Source: Hypericum androsaemum (lineage: Eukaryota; Streptophyta; Magnoliopsida; Malpighiales; Hypericaceae). Taken from it: a stretch of 64,000 nucleotides of DNA. The notes below the pieces were generated by a model, which did no database searches, was not told where the DNA came from, and saw only the letters and a list, made by a program, of their open reading frames with translations. The DNA is taken from contig OZ023184.1 of NCBI GenBank assembly GCA_963995505.1, positions 19,838,228 through 19,902,227 on the forward strand. Reading direction: 5' to 3'. A program made the translations under genes and the position numbers. Below are positions 13,470-24,069 of the stretch, in pieces; within the stretch, counting starts at the first letter, position 1; every line of letters begins with the position of its first letter.

Positions 13470-15310
13470 TCTAAAACCCAATGTTCTGACTTGGGAAGTG
13501 TGCCCCTTTTGATTTTTGAATCCCTGCTCGTCCTCTTCCCAAACTCCCTCCTTCCCAATTTTTTCCTAGAAATTTCCCCATTTCCTAACCGCTTCCTCTC
13601 AATCCCGCCCTCTCACCGCCGCCCCTATCCACCTCTCATTAGTGGGGGTGACGGTGGAGCCTTGTCTCCGTGTGTTGCCATGGCAATTTTGACTTCCCTT
13701 CTTGTCAACAACCTTCCTTTTTCGTGGAGCTACGATAATTTTATGGACTTCTTCAAGCAATCAAGTTCCGTTATCGATTTCTTCATAGCTCAAAGCGGTC
13801 GAAGCAGAACTCGCATTTTGGGTTCATCCGGATTCCCTCCCAAGTCTCTGCGACATCTGCCATTCTCAAAACCAATGGGTCGTGGGTCGATGGCAAGCGC
13901 CTCTTTGTGTCCGAGGCCAAATTCGCAAGATGGGGGGTTGCTTGGTCTGTCCCTCCCTCCGGGAACTCGGCCAGGGTCTCTACAGTGATTGGGGGTTCTG
14001 CGCCCCCCGCGGTGGGTCAAGGCAGGGATTCTCTCCCTTCTCATGTGGCGTTGTCGCCTCCCGACGAGCTCTTGGACGAGTGGTTGTACCGTTGTACGAC
14101 GTCGTCTCTTCTCGATGCTGGGCACTCGTGCTCGGTCGAGGATACGCAGCGCTGGATCTCCAAGCTGATACATCTTTTCAAGGTAATGTGGCAACATCTT
14201 TTGCGTGTTGTTGTTAGTTACCCCATTCCTTCGGGTGCACTCGGTTTGGATGCTTGCCTATTGCCTGCAGTTTCATTGCCTGATGCTTGCTTAGTTGACG
14301 ATCCGCTGCCGGTAGCCTCATTTTTGGATGTTGGGGCAGATATTGCTTTGCCCTTGGTTGAAGCTCCTGTTGCCACTGGCCTGGGTGATTTATCGTTACA
14401 TTCTGAGCCGCAGCTCCCCGCTGCTCCCTCCTCTGACCTCGCTCTGCTTCCTATGCTTCCTGCGACTCCTTTGTCCACCGCTTCGGTTACAACCAAGTTT
14501 GGTTCAGTTACGGCTTCTGCAACCTTGGTTGGTTCAGATGTAAATCTTGGGTTCGGTGGGCGGCCTCTCCTCCAGTTGGTGCAGGGGGGCAATGATGATT
14601 GGTTGGCATCATTGATTGTGCCCCATATTGGTGCGGATGCTGATTGGATGGAGAAGTTCCTTTCTTCTGTGGATGCTCTGGCCCCTGCCAAGGCACAACG
14701 CCTCGTTTCTGCATTGTCGAAGTCTACCGCTCCTGTCCGAGTGGGAAAGAAGGTTAAAGTGAATCATTTTACACAGATGACTCTGATCCGTTCTAGCACC
14801 CGTGTTTGAAGCTGACAAGTAAAGCCGCCGCCTTTTTACAATTTTCTATTCCAAAAGTGAAGGCAAAACTAGCTTCGAAGCCGGAGTTGGAGCTTTGCCT
14901 TTCCATTTTGGCGAGTATGGATTCGAATGAGGATGCTCTTCGCAAAGCGAATTCGGCAGAGGCGTGGCGTCTTGCTATCGTTGCATGATTTTCTTGGGAG
15001 GAGGACGCTTCTTTTATCCTCCGCACAATTAAGGAGGCGGCCTTTGGGCATTCTCATTCTTGGTCTTTTGATCTCCCATGACTTTTCGATAGGTATTTGG
15101 TTGGATTTTGTCCTTCATTTGTGGTGTCTGCCTGTTTGGTGTTCGCTTGTTTTTGTGGGGTGACTCGAATTAGATAGCATTTATCTTGTAGGTTTGCTAC
15201 TTTGGTAAGTTCTATCTGTCATCTGATTTCATAAGGATTATTTTTTCTGGTTGTAAATTTCTTTGAGATTTTTTGATGAGTAATATACATTTACTTATAT
15301 AAAAATGATA
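13470..15310 (+). mobile_element. LINE ORF1 (RRM-type) remnant with 3' tail and no ORF2
   Basis: From 13680 one frame encodes VNNLPFSWSYDNFMDFFKQ, an RNP2-like start of an RNA-recognition motif. A one-base shift near 13790 leads to the rest, with HFGFIRIPS as RNP1 and NGSWVDGKRLFVSEAKF as its end. The frame continues through a Pro/Ser/Ala-rich stretch to a stop at 14809, and a related frame runs on to about 14985. This is the layout of plant L1 ORF1 proteins. It is followed by a T/G-rich 3' region ending TTTACTTATATAAAA near 15305. No endonuclease or reverse transcriptase lies between, so ORF2 has been lost or the copy is non-autonomous. No target duplication was found. Confidence 0.7.
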
Positions 15311-16307
15311 GTTTTGTTATCATATTATAACAAAAAAGATAGTTTTTCATCTTCTTACTCTGCTGAACTTGAATTAGTCAGCTCAATAAAAATTTGAATA
15401 TTATTTGGTTTAAAAAAATCATACACGGAAGATTAATTCGGACAGACGAACATGTACAATTTAGATTGAGGTTGAGCTTGGATTTAAGTGGAGTGGTGGA
15501 ATTGGACATACATGACTACTAGGTCAATTGAAAGGTCATTCTTGTTTTCGATTCGCTCCAAGAATAAACTACAGCCTCGTTGTTGGACGGCTCTCGTCAT
15601 CGCAATCACCCCGAATTAGATAGATAAGCCGGCAATTGCACGTCTTTTTCTTGTCAATTATAGTCTTAGCAATAAGAATTACGCCAATCCTTGCCGATTG
15701 TCTACCGACAAAATCAATACACCACATGATCTAGAAATTATTATCTTCAATGGAATTACAATGAACCCTAACTATTTGTTGATGTTATATTCTTCATATC
15801 CGTTGTTATTTGTAGATAAATCGAGTCTAATTCATTCGTTAAAAATTAGGTATATCTATTTCTGAAATAATAAGGTATAAAATAGTCAACCGAAACTGTA
15901 TCCATTGAATTGTTCGGATGCTAATTTTTCTAATAATTATACTGCATTTGAATGTTGTATAAAATTCAAAATCTTGATTAGTAAAATTTAATTCATCGGT
16001 AGGGGTCAAATGTATGAGAACGCCAAAAATGAACTCGGAACGAACTTGGGGCAGTAAATACTAAGTTGGCGGATCGGGTCGCTCTCCACTTGTCCAAGCA
16101 TTTACTTTGCATCTTTTATTGGCGTCGACATGGCGAGCACTTGTCGAGCCAACATTTCCACGTAACGTGAAGATTTTGGGACTCCCAAGTCAATGAGTAG
16201 AGAGAGAATAGGATTCCACAGAAATTGACGGTTCATCACATGCTTATTGAATTAGATCCGTTCGGTTCTTAAGAGTTTTTTATTCACGGGGAAAAGATTG
16301 GCTTACC
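15311..16307. other. Intergenic DNA, no gene seen
   Basis: AT-rich. A dispersed repeat word (GAACTTGAATTAGTCAGCTCA) lies at 15366. No reading frame is supported. Confidence 0.5.
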
Positions 16308-19222
16308 ACTAAAGAAAATAAAGAAGAGTTGTGCAAAAATGCTAAGTCATGAAAGCATAAGATTCTTTCTAATGTTGGTAGAGAAATAATGATTAAATCA
16401 GTTTTCTCAACTAGTCCAACCTATTCTATGCGTTAGATTTTCTAAAACTTTTTATACAAAGTTTAACATTATGCTTGCTAGATTTTGGTGGAAGGGTGAT
16501 GTTGAACGCAGTACTATCCACTAGATGAAATGGACTAGGCTTGCACAATCTAAATTTGTTGGTCCCCTTGATTTTAAGGACATGAAAACTTTTAACAATA
16601 TCCTACTTGGAAAATATGCATGGGATTGGTAAATAATTCCGACATGCTATGCTCTAAGTTTGTGAAGGGATTGTATTTTCTTAGGACTGATTTTTTGCAG
16701 GTGCATAAAAAAAGAAGAAGTTCTTGGATGTGACAGAGTCTTCACTATGCAAAAACTGATCAGAAATGATATCATGTGGAAAGTTGGTGATGGTAAGAAG
16801 ATTAACATTTGTGAGGATAAATGGGTGCCAAGGCTGGAGCAATGAAAAATTATATCATCATATCTGAAAAATCCGCTCTGTCAAGCATCAAGAGTGTCAA
16901 CCAACTTACAGATGAGACAACAGAGGAATGTCGTTCTGATTTAATAACATCGTTGTTCAATGTGTAGGAGAGTGATGCAATCATAAGCCTCACATCCACA
17001 CAAACATATCCCCAATAGAAATAGTAGGGAGCCTTGCCAATGATGGCCATTATTTTGTCAAAATAGGATATTTGCACACGAAGAGCCAATCTGATGCACA
17101 ATCTACCCCTCTCCTTCTGGAATTGTTGATTCATTCTTTTGGAAGATGATTTGGAGATTAAATGTGCCACCTAAAATAAATAAAAATTATGTGACTGGAT
17201 CTTGGTTCTGATGATGCCTATAGTTTATGCAACCTAGGACCAGAAACCATTTTGCATATCTTCACTCAATGTCCTCATGCTAGAATTACTTGGTTGATTA
17301 GTCAATTAGGTTTTAGATTAGACTTTCATCTAAATTTAGACTTTAAGGAATGGTTGTCTATGTTAAGATCAGAAATTGATGCAGCTTCATGATAGTGATA
17401 TATGCTCATCACTTTGTTTTGTTTGCTGGTAGATTTGGAAAACCAGAAAAGAAGTCATTTTTGATGATGTATTGCCCCAACCAGCAACAACAATGACCAA
17501 GGTAACCATGTGTTGGCAAGAATAAATTACTATGAGGAACATTTAGACCAAACGAACCTTACTAGCTCATCCTATCCTAGGTTGGCAACCACCTCGAACA
17601 CAAAATGATAGTTAACAGCGATGCTTTCTGGCACGTGAATGATGAAAGTGCAACAATTGTTAGTATAAATGTCCTTGTGATAATCGTAATAAGGACATTG
17701 TACTATATCATATTCAGTTGTATTATTGATTTATATTAATAATATTCGGTATTACATAAAATGGATATAATGTTTGATTGTTTGCGTATATTCATGTTTA
17801 TGTTCCCATGAACAAATGTTGTCATTGAGAATGAGAGATCTCGAATGACTCTGAACATAGTTCTTAAATAGCCCCAATCAATGATCATCGAGAATGGGAT
17901 ATCGATGATGCGATTGAGATTGGTGTGTGATCTGGATCATATCCTTAGATGATGTAGTGGTTCTCACAACTATGAGATACTAGGTATTTCATGATGGATG
18001 CACAGATACTTTGGACAGTATTGGCATACCCGACCGAGAAACTGTTTGGTGTATTCTATTTACGTGTCTGCGGTAATATCAGTTTGTGGAGTAGTAAAAT
18101 AGTCCTCAGACTTGAGGTCAATACGCACGACATGTACAGAGTAATGGACTTTGATCATGACCGACGCTTGCACTCCTAACGGGGTAGATATGGCATGTGT
18201 CAAGTACATTGCGAAGTATATGTGCGTGGTAGTTGAGCCAAGAATATGATTCATTCCTCTAATAGACTTTGAGAGAATACTTATCTTCTCATGATTAATT
18301 AGATCGTTAGTCATTGGCCAATGCACGTCACTTTTAGAATGGTGTCTAAAGTGACAATATGATCAATTAATTGGATGAGATAATATGATTAAGTTATTTG
18401 AACAGATACATAATCATGTTCTAGACTTAATCGAGTATTCGTGAATGAAAGGACCAAACCACTATGAGCTTTACATTATAGGTAGTTGCAGTATCCTCGC
18501 AACATACCTCATATGTTGAGATTGTCCGGTTTATTATCTAGGGTTAAACTAAGACCATTAGTTTGACTAATCGCTTGACATATGAGGGCCTATGGGTCAC
18601 ACAACAATAGTCTTAGTTACGAATTGAAGTTGGTTAAATTAAATATTGATTTGATCAAGAATATTTAATTTATAGAGAAAAGAATTATAATTTTATTAGA
18701 TAGAACTATAATTATAATTATTTAATTAAATTAAATTAGATTTAATTAAATAATTGTTATGTATATATATATATAGTGAATATGTTAGACATATTGACTC
18801 GGTCAAGGAAATATATTCTGTAGGGACCTCTTTGCAAATTCGAGAAATCTGAAATTGTAGATAAGCTCCTAGGGCTTTTCTGAAATTTTGGCTTTATGAT
18901 TAATTACGGTATGGTACTTAGATTAATCATGAAATTACAATTTGGTCCCTGCTTAATTAGACATACTTATTTATAATTTTACCTACCTAAAAATTTACCG
19001 TTTGATCCTTAGACTATTGTTAAAATTATATTTTAGTCCTCGGATGTTTCTGTAACTTTTTGGATTTTTCCAAAAATTATATTTTAGTCCCTGAATTAAT
19101 TTTAAAAGGGTGAGTGGAAGGTGTTGGTGGCTGCCACCAATAATCTCATTTGGGATTAATTAATTATTCTCATTGTGAGGCTAAAAACAATTCCCACCTA
19201 CTACCCTTACCATTTTCTTTAC

Positions 19223-19232
19223 TATAAATAGG
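19223..19232 (+). promoter_or_regulatory. TATA box of the solo LTR
   Basis: TATAAATAGG lies about 390 bp before the 3' end of the LTR, as expected for the U3/R boundary. Activity is unknown. Confidence 0.55.
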
Positions 19233-19410
19233 TGTGTTGGTTAAGTCATTAGACACACCAAAATACCAATACATAAAGAATTGTAGAGAAGAGAATTCTC
19301 ACTACATATATTTCTCTAGTTAAATCTTCGTTGAGAATTATCCTAGCAAGTTCTCCGAAGATTTCAACTGTCTAGAGTTCGTAGACTAGGGCTACGTGGA
19401 TACCATAGTA

Positions 19411-19468
19411 GAGGATTCGATCAACGAAGAGGATTCGATCAACGAAGAGGATTCGATCCACGAAGAGC
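19411..19468 (+). repeat. 18-bp tandem repeat, about three copies, in the solo LTR
   Basis: GAGGATTCGATCAACGAA is repeated twice and a third time with one change (GATCCACGAA). It lies downstream of the TATA box, so in the transcribed part of the LTR. Confidence 0.8.
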
Positions 19469-20015
19469 TTTGATCTACGGAGATTTGTAAGAACTCTATA
19501 ACTATACTCTTATGTTTTATGTTATACCGCCAAATCAGTTACATGTTGGTTAAAATAAAATTTTAGCTTCCTCGGCTTCGACCTTGGAGGTTCGTACTGC
19601 TAAAATTCCAACAACAATATGGCCTAAATGAAGTCACCCAAGCAACATCACCTCTCGAGGCTGAGATCAAAGCTATCAAGCTGGTCATACAGCTTATCTC
19701 GGATGGCTTTGGCAACGTAGCATGACCTTTCTGATTACAAGACTGCCGTGGAGTTTATGAGTGGCAAGGCGAACTCGATTAATTGGAGAGTTGAAAACGA
19801 TGCTATTGAGACTAGATTAGCCCTTGCCCAATCACCTGAGTGTAATTTTCAATTTACTCCTAGAATGGCAAATGTAGTTGCCAATTGTGTTGCTACTAGT
19901 TCTAGAGCTAGACGATGTACACCCAAGCTTTGTTGTAACAAGACTTCCTCTTGTGAGGATTAAATATATATACGACGGTATGTTTGTTTCTATAAAAAAA
20001 ACTAAAGAAAATAAA

Positions 20016-20692
20016 ACAGATCAACGGTGCAACCAGATATTTTATCTTCAATTTTTAGGGATAGTTTTTCTAATTTAATTAAAAATTATTCACATTTTAA
20101 CCTAAAATATTAGAGTAATGATGATTAAATTTTTCACATTTATAAAAAAAATATTGACACTTATAAAAAAAACTTATGACTCGCAAATATTGATGTGGCA
20201 ATTTCAACATGCTTAAATATCATGTTCGAATTTTCATATCCAATCCAAAATCTTGAAACAATGAGTTATTAAAATTTTTACACTTATAAACAAACTCACT
20301 ACTCTTTTATTTAAATATTACACTCTCAAGTTTAAGGGAACTATTAATCCCTCAAAAAAAGTTTAAGGAACAATTAAAACTAAAAGTAAAGAGAGTTATT
20401 ACAAAAGATTGTAAAATGTATTTTTTTTTTTTGGCTATTCGTTGCGGACAGAAAAGGAAACTGAAACAATAAATAAATATAGCTAGAGACTCGGTCCAAG
20501 GAGACCAGGTAGCAAAGCGCTGAAGCGTGTTTCGGACGGGACATGACTTGCAATACGATGTCCGACCACCCACCATATAGATGCATCGGACGCGGCTCCC
20601 AATTTTCTTCGACGTACTCAATTACCGACGGTTCTTTTTTCATTCTATACGTCAGAATATATTAATCTATATATTTTACTTTAATAAATAAT
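20016..20692. other. Intergenic DNA between two LINEs
   Basis: AT-rich, with a T run at 20420. No supported gene or element. Confidence 0.5.
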
Positions 20693-20991
20693 TTATATAT
20701 TATGTGCTTTTTTTGGTAGGTAAATAATTTTATTAGAATGGGGAAAGAAGGGGAGCCACCAGAATTTACAGGGAAGTGAAAGGAAAATTCGGCGAAAAGA
20801 AAAAAATAATCCTGAACCCCCTACAGAAGGACTTGAGACCCCTCGCCATATTGTTGCAGCCATAGTGATGCAACACCAAACACTCGACAAAATCTAATAG
20901 CAAACACAAAGCTCGCTATTTACAAAAGCATATCTATCCAAATGAAGGTCCGGGAAAGACAAGTCCCCACCCTACTTAACTCTAAGCGAAT

Positions 20992-21269
20992 TGTTAGGAA
21001 TTCAGTAACTAGAGAACAAAATGCGCAAAGAACACGGACGCAAAAGATAACGTGGTTCGGTCTAATGCCTACATCCACGGAGAAAAAGGAGATTTTTTAT
21101 TGATGAGTTTCCGAGCCACAAAGCCATACAAAAAACCTAGGGTAACATGTCTTTATATAGAGACAAACCCTTGGTGTACAAGTAACCTATCTAGGTCAAA
21201 TTAGGAGTCTAAAACCTAGTCAGAATAGGAATAGGAAATAAGTCTTTCCTATTTCTCGCCATCCCAACA
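20992..21269 (-). repeat. 3' LTR of the Copia derivative
   Basis: It is nearly identical to 22667-22944 (same length, scattered substitutions). The sequence just outside it (minus strand CAAGGTGGAGATTG) is the polypurine tract. Confidence 0.9.
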
Positions 21270-22405
21270 ATCTCCACCTTGGCGAGAAATCATTTCGTGG
21301 AAGAACCATGAAGCTCCACCCGAACTTCAACAAACTCCACCTTGACAAAACACCGCCCCATGAAGAACCATGAGATCTTGCAAAACCAATCCGACTCCAC
21401 CAACTCCATCTCGAACCATAGATAATTGCATCAATAAGACCATCTCAACTTTCTCTTCACCTTTTGCGTTCAATCACTTGGAGCCAGCCCCAAGCTTGAG
21501 CAACTCCCGAGCTTGCTTGGCGTATTTTCTCCAAACTCCATCGAACCCCAACTAGCAAGTCCACCTGCTGAAGCAACCTTGCGACCAATAGACGCGTCCT
21601 CTATTCTCCGGTCAGTCCCATGCTTCGCAATCTCGAACTGCTTCTCCGCTGGATCTTCATGCCTCAAACCAATGCTACTTGCTATAGCATACAAAGGGCA
21701 ACCTTTTGTTCTACCAAGTAGAACCCTCGACATGCCTCAAACTCCACCATTCGGCCTTGAGTGAGATACCTGATCCGCCCGTGGTGCTACCAACGGCTTC
21801 GCATTCCCTATGCAAAACCTACCCAACACCTTTGACGTCCACGTCCCTTTAGACAACTATAGCGGGAGCCAGCTAATAAAGCTTCTCCGAGACAACCATG
21901 GCACCTTGCCAACCATGCCTCCACGAAACAACCATAGCTTGCTATCCATGTCTTCGCAAATCCCAACTACACTCAAACTATCCATGTCAACCCTTTGCTC
22001 TCTCATACGAACCAACCTCATATGACCTGAGCTTTTGTCAACTTCTTCAGACCCATTGATGTGACTCCATCTACAATAATGTGCCTCACTAACTTGTAGG
22101 TATTTTCTTTCACCCTTCATCCCTACCATCGCATCCTTCTCCACTTTCATTGGCATACCTTTATAACTATCACTGTTATAATCTAAGGTCCCTAATAAAA
22201 AGAGATTACCAGGATGCATTGGACTTGATAAGACAGAAAGCCAGATACCATCCGACCCGTCTGAATATGTGGCTATGGTTGTGGATGCCAATCCCTCCTC
22301 ATTGTCTTGAACCCTAGTTCGTCCTGGATAGTCCCCTTCATGTGCCCTTCTCCACACTTGAAACCACTTCCATTGAACTTCTTTGACTCCGACCTGGATC
22401 CTCTT

Positions 22406-22639
22406 CTACAACCCAGCTGGTGGCTCCTCATCATCCGCCAAGCACAAGCGAATCTTCGCTACTGCCTTGGCCTCCAACTCTTCCCACTCTTGCTCCTCCA
22501 TCTTCTCAGACTTCTTCTCCGAGAGCGCGATAACCATCCCTTGCTGCACGAGGAGATCCCTAACACGCCTTTGCCATAACCCAAAATTTAATGAACCATC
22601 GAACTTCACAAGAGCAAACTTCGCACCGTGATTCGACAT
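22406..22639 (-). pseudogene. Copia gag N-terminal fragment
   Basis: A 77-codon open frame encodes the gag start typical of Copia elements: KFDGSLNFGLWQRRVRDLL, then EWEELEAKAVAKIRLCLAD. It begins 28 bases after the 5' LTR, right behind the primer-binding site. The frame closes where the internal deletion begins. Confidence 0.85.
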
Positions 22640-22650
22640 CCTCCAACCTT

Positions 22651-22664
22651 AACTCTTGATACCA
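22651..22664 (-). other. Primer-binding site of the Copia derivative
   Basis: The minus strand reads TGGTATCAAGAGTT two bases inside the 5' LTR. It resembles the initiator-methionine tRNA site TGGTATCAGAGC with one extra A. Confidence 0.7.
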
Positions 22665-22666
22665 CT

Positions 22667-22944
22667 TGTTAGGAATTCAGCAACTAAAGAACAAAATGAG
22701 CAAAGAACACGGACAGAAGAGATAACGTAGTTCGGCCTAATGCCTACATCCACAGGGAGAAAGGAGAATTTTTATTGATGAGTTTCTGATCCACAAAGCC
22801 ATACAAAAAACCTAGAGTAACATGTCTTTATATAGAGACAAACCCTTGGTGTACAAGTAAACTATCTAGGTCAGATTATGAGTCCAAAACCTAGTCAGAA
22901 TAGGAATAGGAAATAAATCTTTCCTATTCCTCGCCATCCCAACA
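22667..22944 (-). repeat. 5' LTR of the Copia derivative
   Basis: 278 bp, TG...CA ends, pairing with 20992-21269. Confidence 0.9.
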
Positions 22945-23130
22945 CGAATCCCAAAAAAGGTCAAGCTCTTGATTCCTTATGTTGTTCAAAGTCTGAGACC
23001 AAAAAAACCATTCCCTCGTTCGAAAGTAGAGGCAATGTTTGAGACGCTCACGATCACAAAGCTTTTCGACAAAGATCACTTGATTCCGGTGTAACCAAAT
23101 ACTCTAAATTATAGCCCCGAACAGTAAAAA

Positions 23131-23345
23131 CTAGACCTTCCCCACCATTCCTCCTCGCACCAGTCCCCGCCACAATGACAAGGCTGACTCCAAAGTAAAG
23201 AAACCAAACCACGCAATGTCTGAACTTCTCACAAAATAGTCCCAGATGGAGCGTGAAAAGGAACAGTGTAGTAGAAGATGCTCTGCTGTTTCATCAAAAT
23301 CCAAGCAAAAAGGACATAAAGCCCCCAAGCTTGAATTCAATGCCT
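23131..23345 (-). pseudogene. LINE zf-RVT domain segment
   Basis: An open frame on the minus strand encodes LGALCPFCLDFDETAEHLLLHC, then FSRSIWDYF, the zinc-binding tail (zf-RVT) found after the reverse transcriptase of plant LINEs. It belongs to the 20693-32042 LINE. The upstream roughly 100 residues are missing and replaced by the block at 23346-24070. Confidence 0.85.
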
Positions 23346-23490
23346 CCTAATCATCACGTCCCGTGTTTGAATTCGACCTTGGATGGCTAACCAAATGAAG
23401 TACTCGACTTTCAACAGGACCTGACCCATTCAAAATTAATGGAGAGTAGGGGTGAGGAATGGTCGGGGTATCAGTTTTATGCAAAAAAAA
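23346..23490 (+). mobile_element. Possible SINE in the LINE
   Basis: The stretch has a B-box-like word (CCCGTGTTTGAATTCGACC) and ends in 11 A at 23479-23489. I could not find a target duplication, so the SINE call is tentative. It sits at the edge of the block that replaced LINE sequence. Confidence 0.4.
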
Positions 23491-23764
23491 AAATTGAAGC
23501 CGAGATCGATGGCCACAATTCTCTACAATTGACACCGATACTTGCTCAACTTCCACTCATAGCAGCTGTATTTCGGGCTTGCGGTGTTCGTGTCGGTCGA
23601 ACAGTGCAGCGGTGTGACACCGATGACCACAATTCTCCTACAAACTAACTTGGGCCCATTGTTGGCCCATTAGTTCAAAACGTAAAATCAACACTTTTGA
23701 CAGCAAATTAATCACTTTAACTCGGCCCATTAGTTTGCATGTTCCTAGAATTTGCAAATTTAAC

Positions 23765-23895
23765 AGCAAATTCATCCATCAAGATGCACTTCGACAACAA
23801 AATTAATCAAACAAAACCAGCAAATTAATCCATCAAGACGCACTTCAACAATAAAATTAATCCAACAAAACTAGCAAATTAACCACTTTAACTCG
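23765..23895. repeat. 54-bp tandem repeat, two and a half copies
   Basis: Units at 23765-23818 and 23819-23872 both begin AGCAAATT and share CATCAAG and CACTTC words. A third partial unit starts at 23873. An earlier related piece lies near 23703 (AGCAAATTAATCACTTTAACTCGG). It lies in what would be intron sequence of the captured REVEILLE fragment. Confidence 0.85.
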
Positions 23896-23945
23896 GGAAG
23901 AATTTGTCCAAACCCTAATTGAACGAGAAAGGGGGAGATAATTAT

Positions 23946-24061
23946 AGCTTGAGAGCTTTGAGGAACTTGCGGTGCTCGGGATTCGTCCAGGTCTCCCTCG
24001 ACTTGGTGATGGTGCACGGCTTCTGGATCTTCTTTGACAGGTCCTCGGCGGACGGCGACAT
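23946..24061 (-). pseudogene. Captured exon of a REVEILLE/LHY-CCA1-like MYB gene
   Basis: From an ATG at 24061 the minus strand encodes SAEDLSKKIQKPCTITKSRE, then TWTNPEHRKFLKALKL, the start of the single MYB repeat of RVE-type clock factors (family form [26 protein letters not shown], from memory). Similarity stops at the point where RVE genes have an exon-intron border, and the next bases (ATAATT) look like a mutated donor followed by intron sequence. The rest of the MYB repeat, including SHAQKYF, is absent. It lies within the LINE, between its linker (around 24100) and zf-RVT region. The copy is genomic rather than a processed cDNA, if the intron reading is right. Confidence 0.75.
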
Positions 24062-24069
24062 CGGAGTAG

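Larger units (their letters stand above)
17658..19613 (+). mobile_element. Solo LTR, 1956 bp, with 5-bp target duplication
   Basis: The block begins TGTTAG and ends CCAACA, the TG...CA pattern of LTRs, and is flanked on both sides by ACAAT (17653-17657 and 19614-19618). It splits the RNase H region of the host LINE, whose coding similarity resumes after it. There is no internal coding domain and no second LTR, so this is a solo LTR left by LTR-LTR recombination. A TATAAATAGG box at 19223 supports the plus orientation. The superfamily is not assigned. Confidence 0.88.
16308..20015 (+). mobile_element. 5'-truncated LINE with perfect 15-bp target duplication, interrupted by a solo LTR
   Basis: ACTAAAGAAAATAAA is present at 16308-16322 and at 20001-20015. 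Between them decayed frames spell the C-terminal part of a LINE reverse transcriptase (ILSNVGREIMIKSVF, then ARFWWKGDVERSTIH, then WKVGDGKKINICEDKWVP). The zf-RVT region (HILTQCPHARITW) follows, and after the solo LTR an RNase H domain at 19640-19962 (SPLEAEIKAIKL, ending RMANVVANCVATSSR). The element ends in a short A run at 19993-20000. Many stops and frameshifts make it inactive. The 5' truncation falls inside the reverse transcriptase. Confidence 0.88.
20992..22944 (-). mobile_element. Copia-type deletion derivative, 1953 bp, with two 278-bp LTRs
   Basis: The element is flanked by CGAAT (20987-20991 and 22945-22949). Both LTRs are 278 bp, start TGTTAGGAATTC and end CCCAACA on the plus strand. 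The minus strand is the sense strand: a primer-binding site (TGGTATCAAGAG) follows the 5' LTR, then a Copia gag N terminus, then a short stretch resembling the gag/protease/pre-integrase region (SDGIWLSVLSSP), then about 600 bp of non-pol sequence. The reverse transcriptase, RNase H and nearly all integrase are absent, so it cannot move by itself. Its host is the minus-strand LINE. Confidence 0.9.

Noticed and set aside
13790..14714. Long minus-strand frames across the LINE ORF1 region
   Set aside because: They mirror the GC-rich plus-strand ORF1, which has the RNA-recognition motif.
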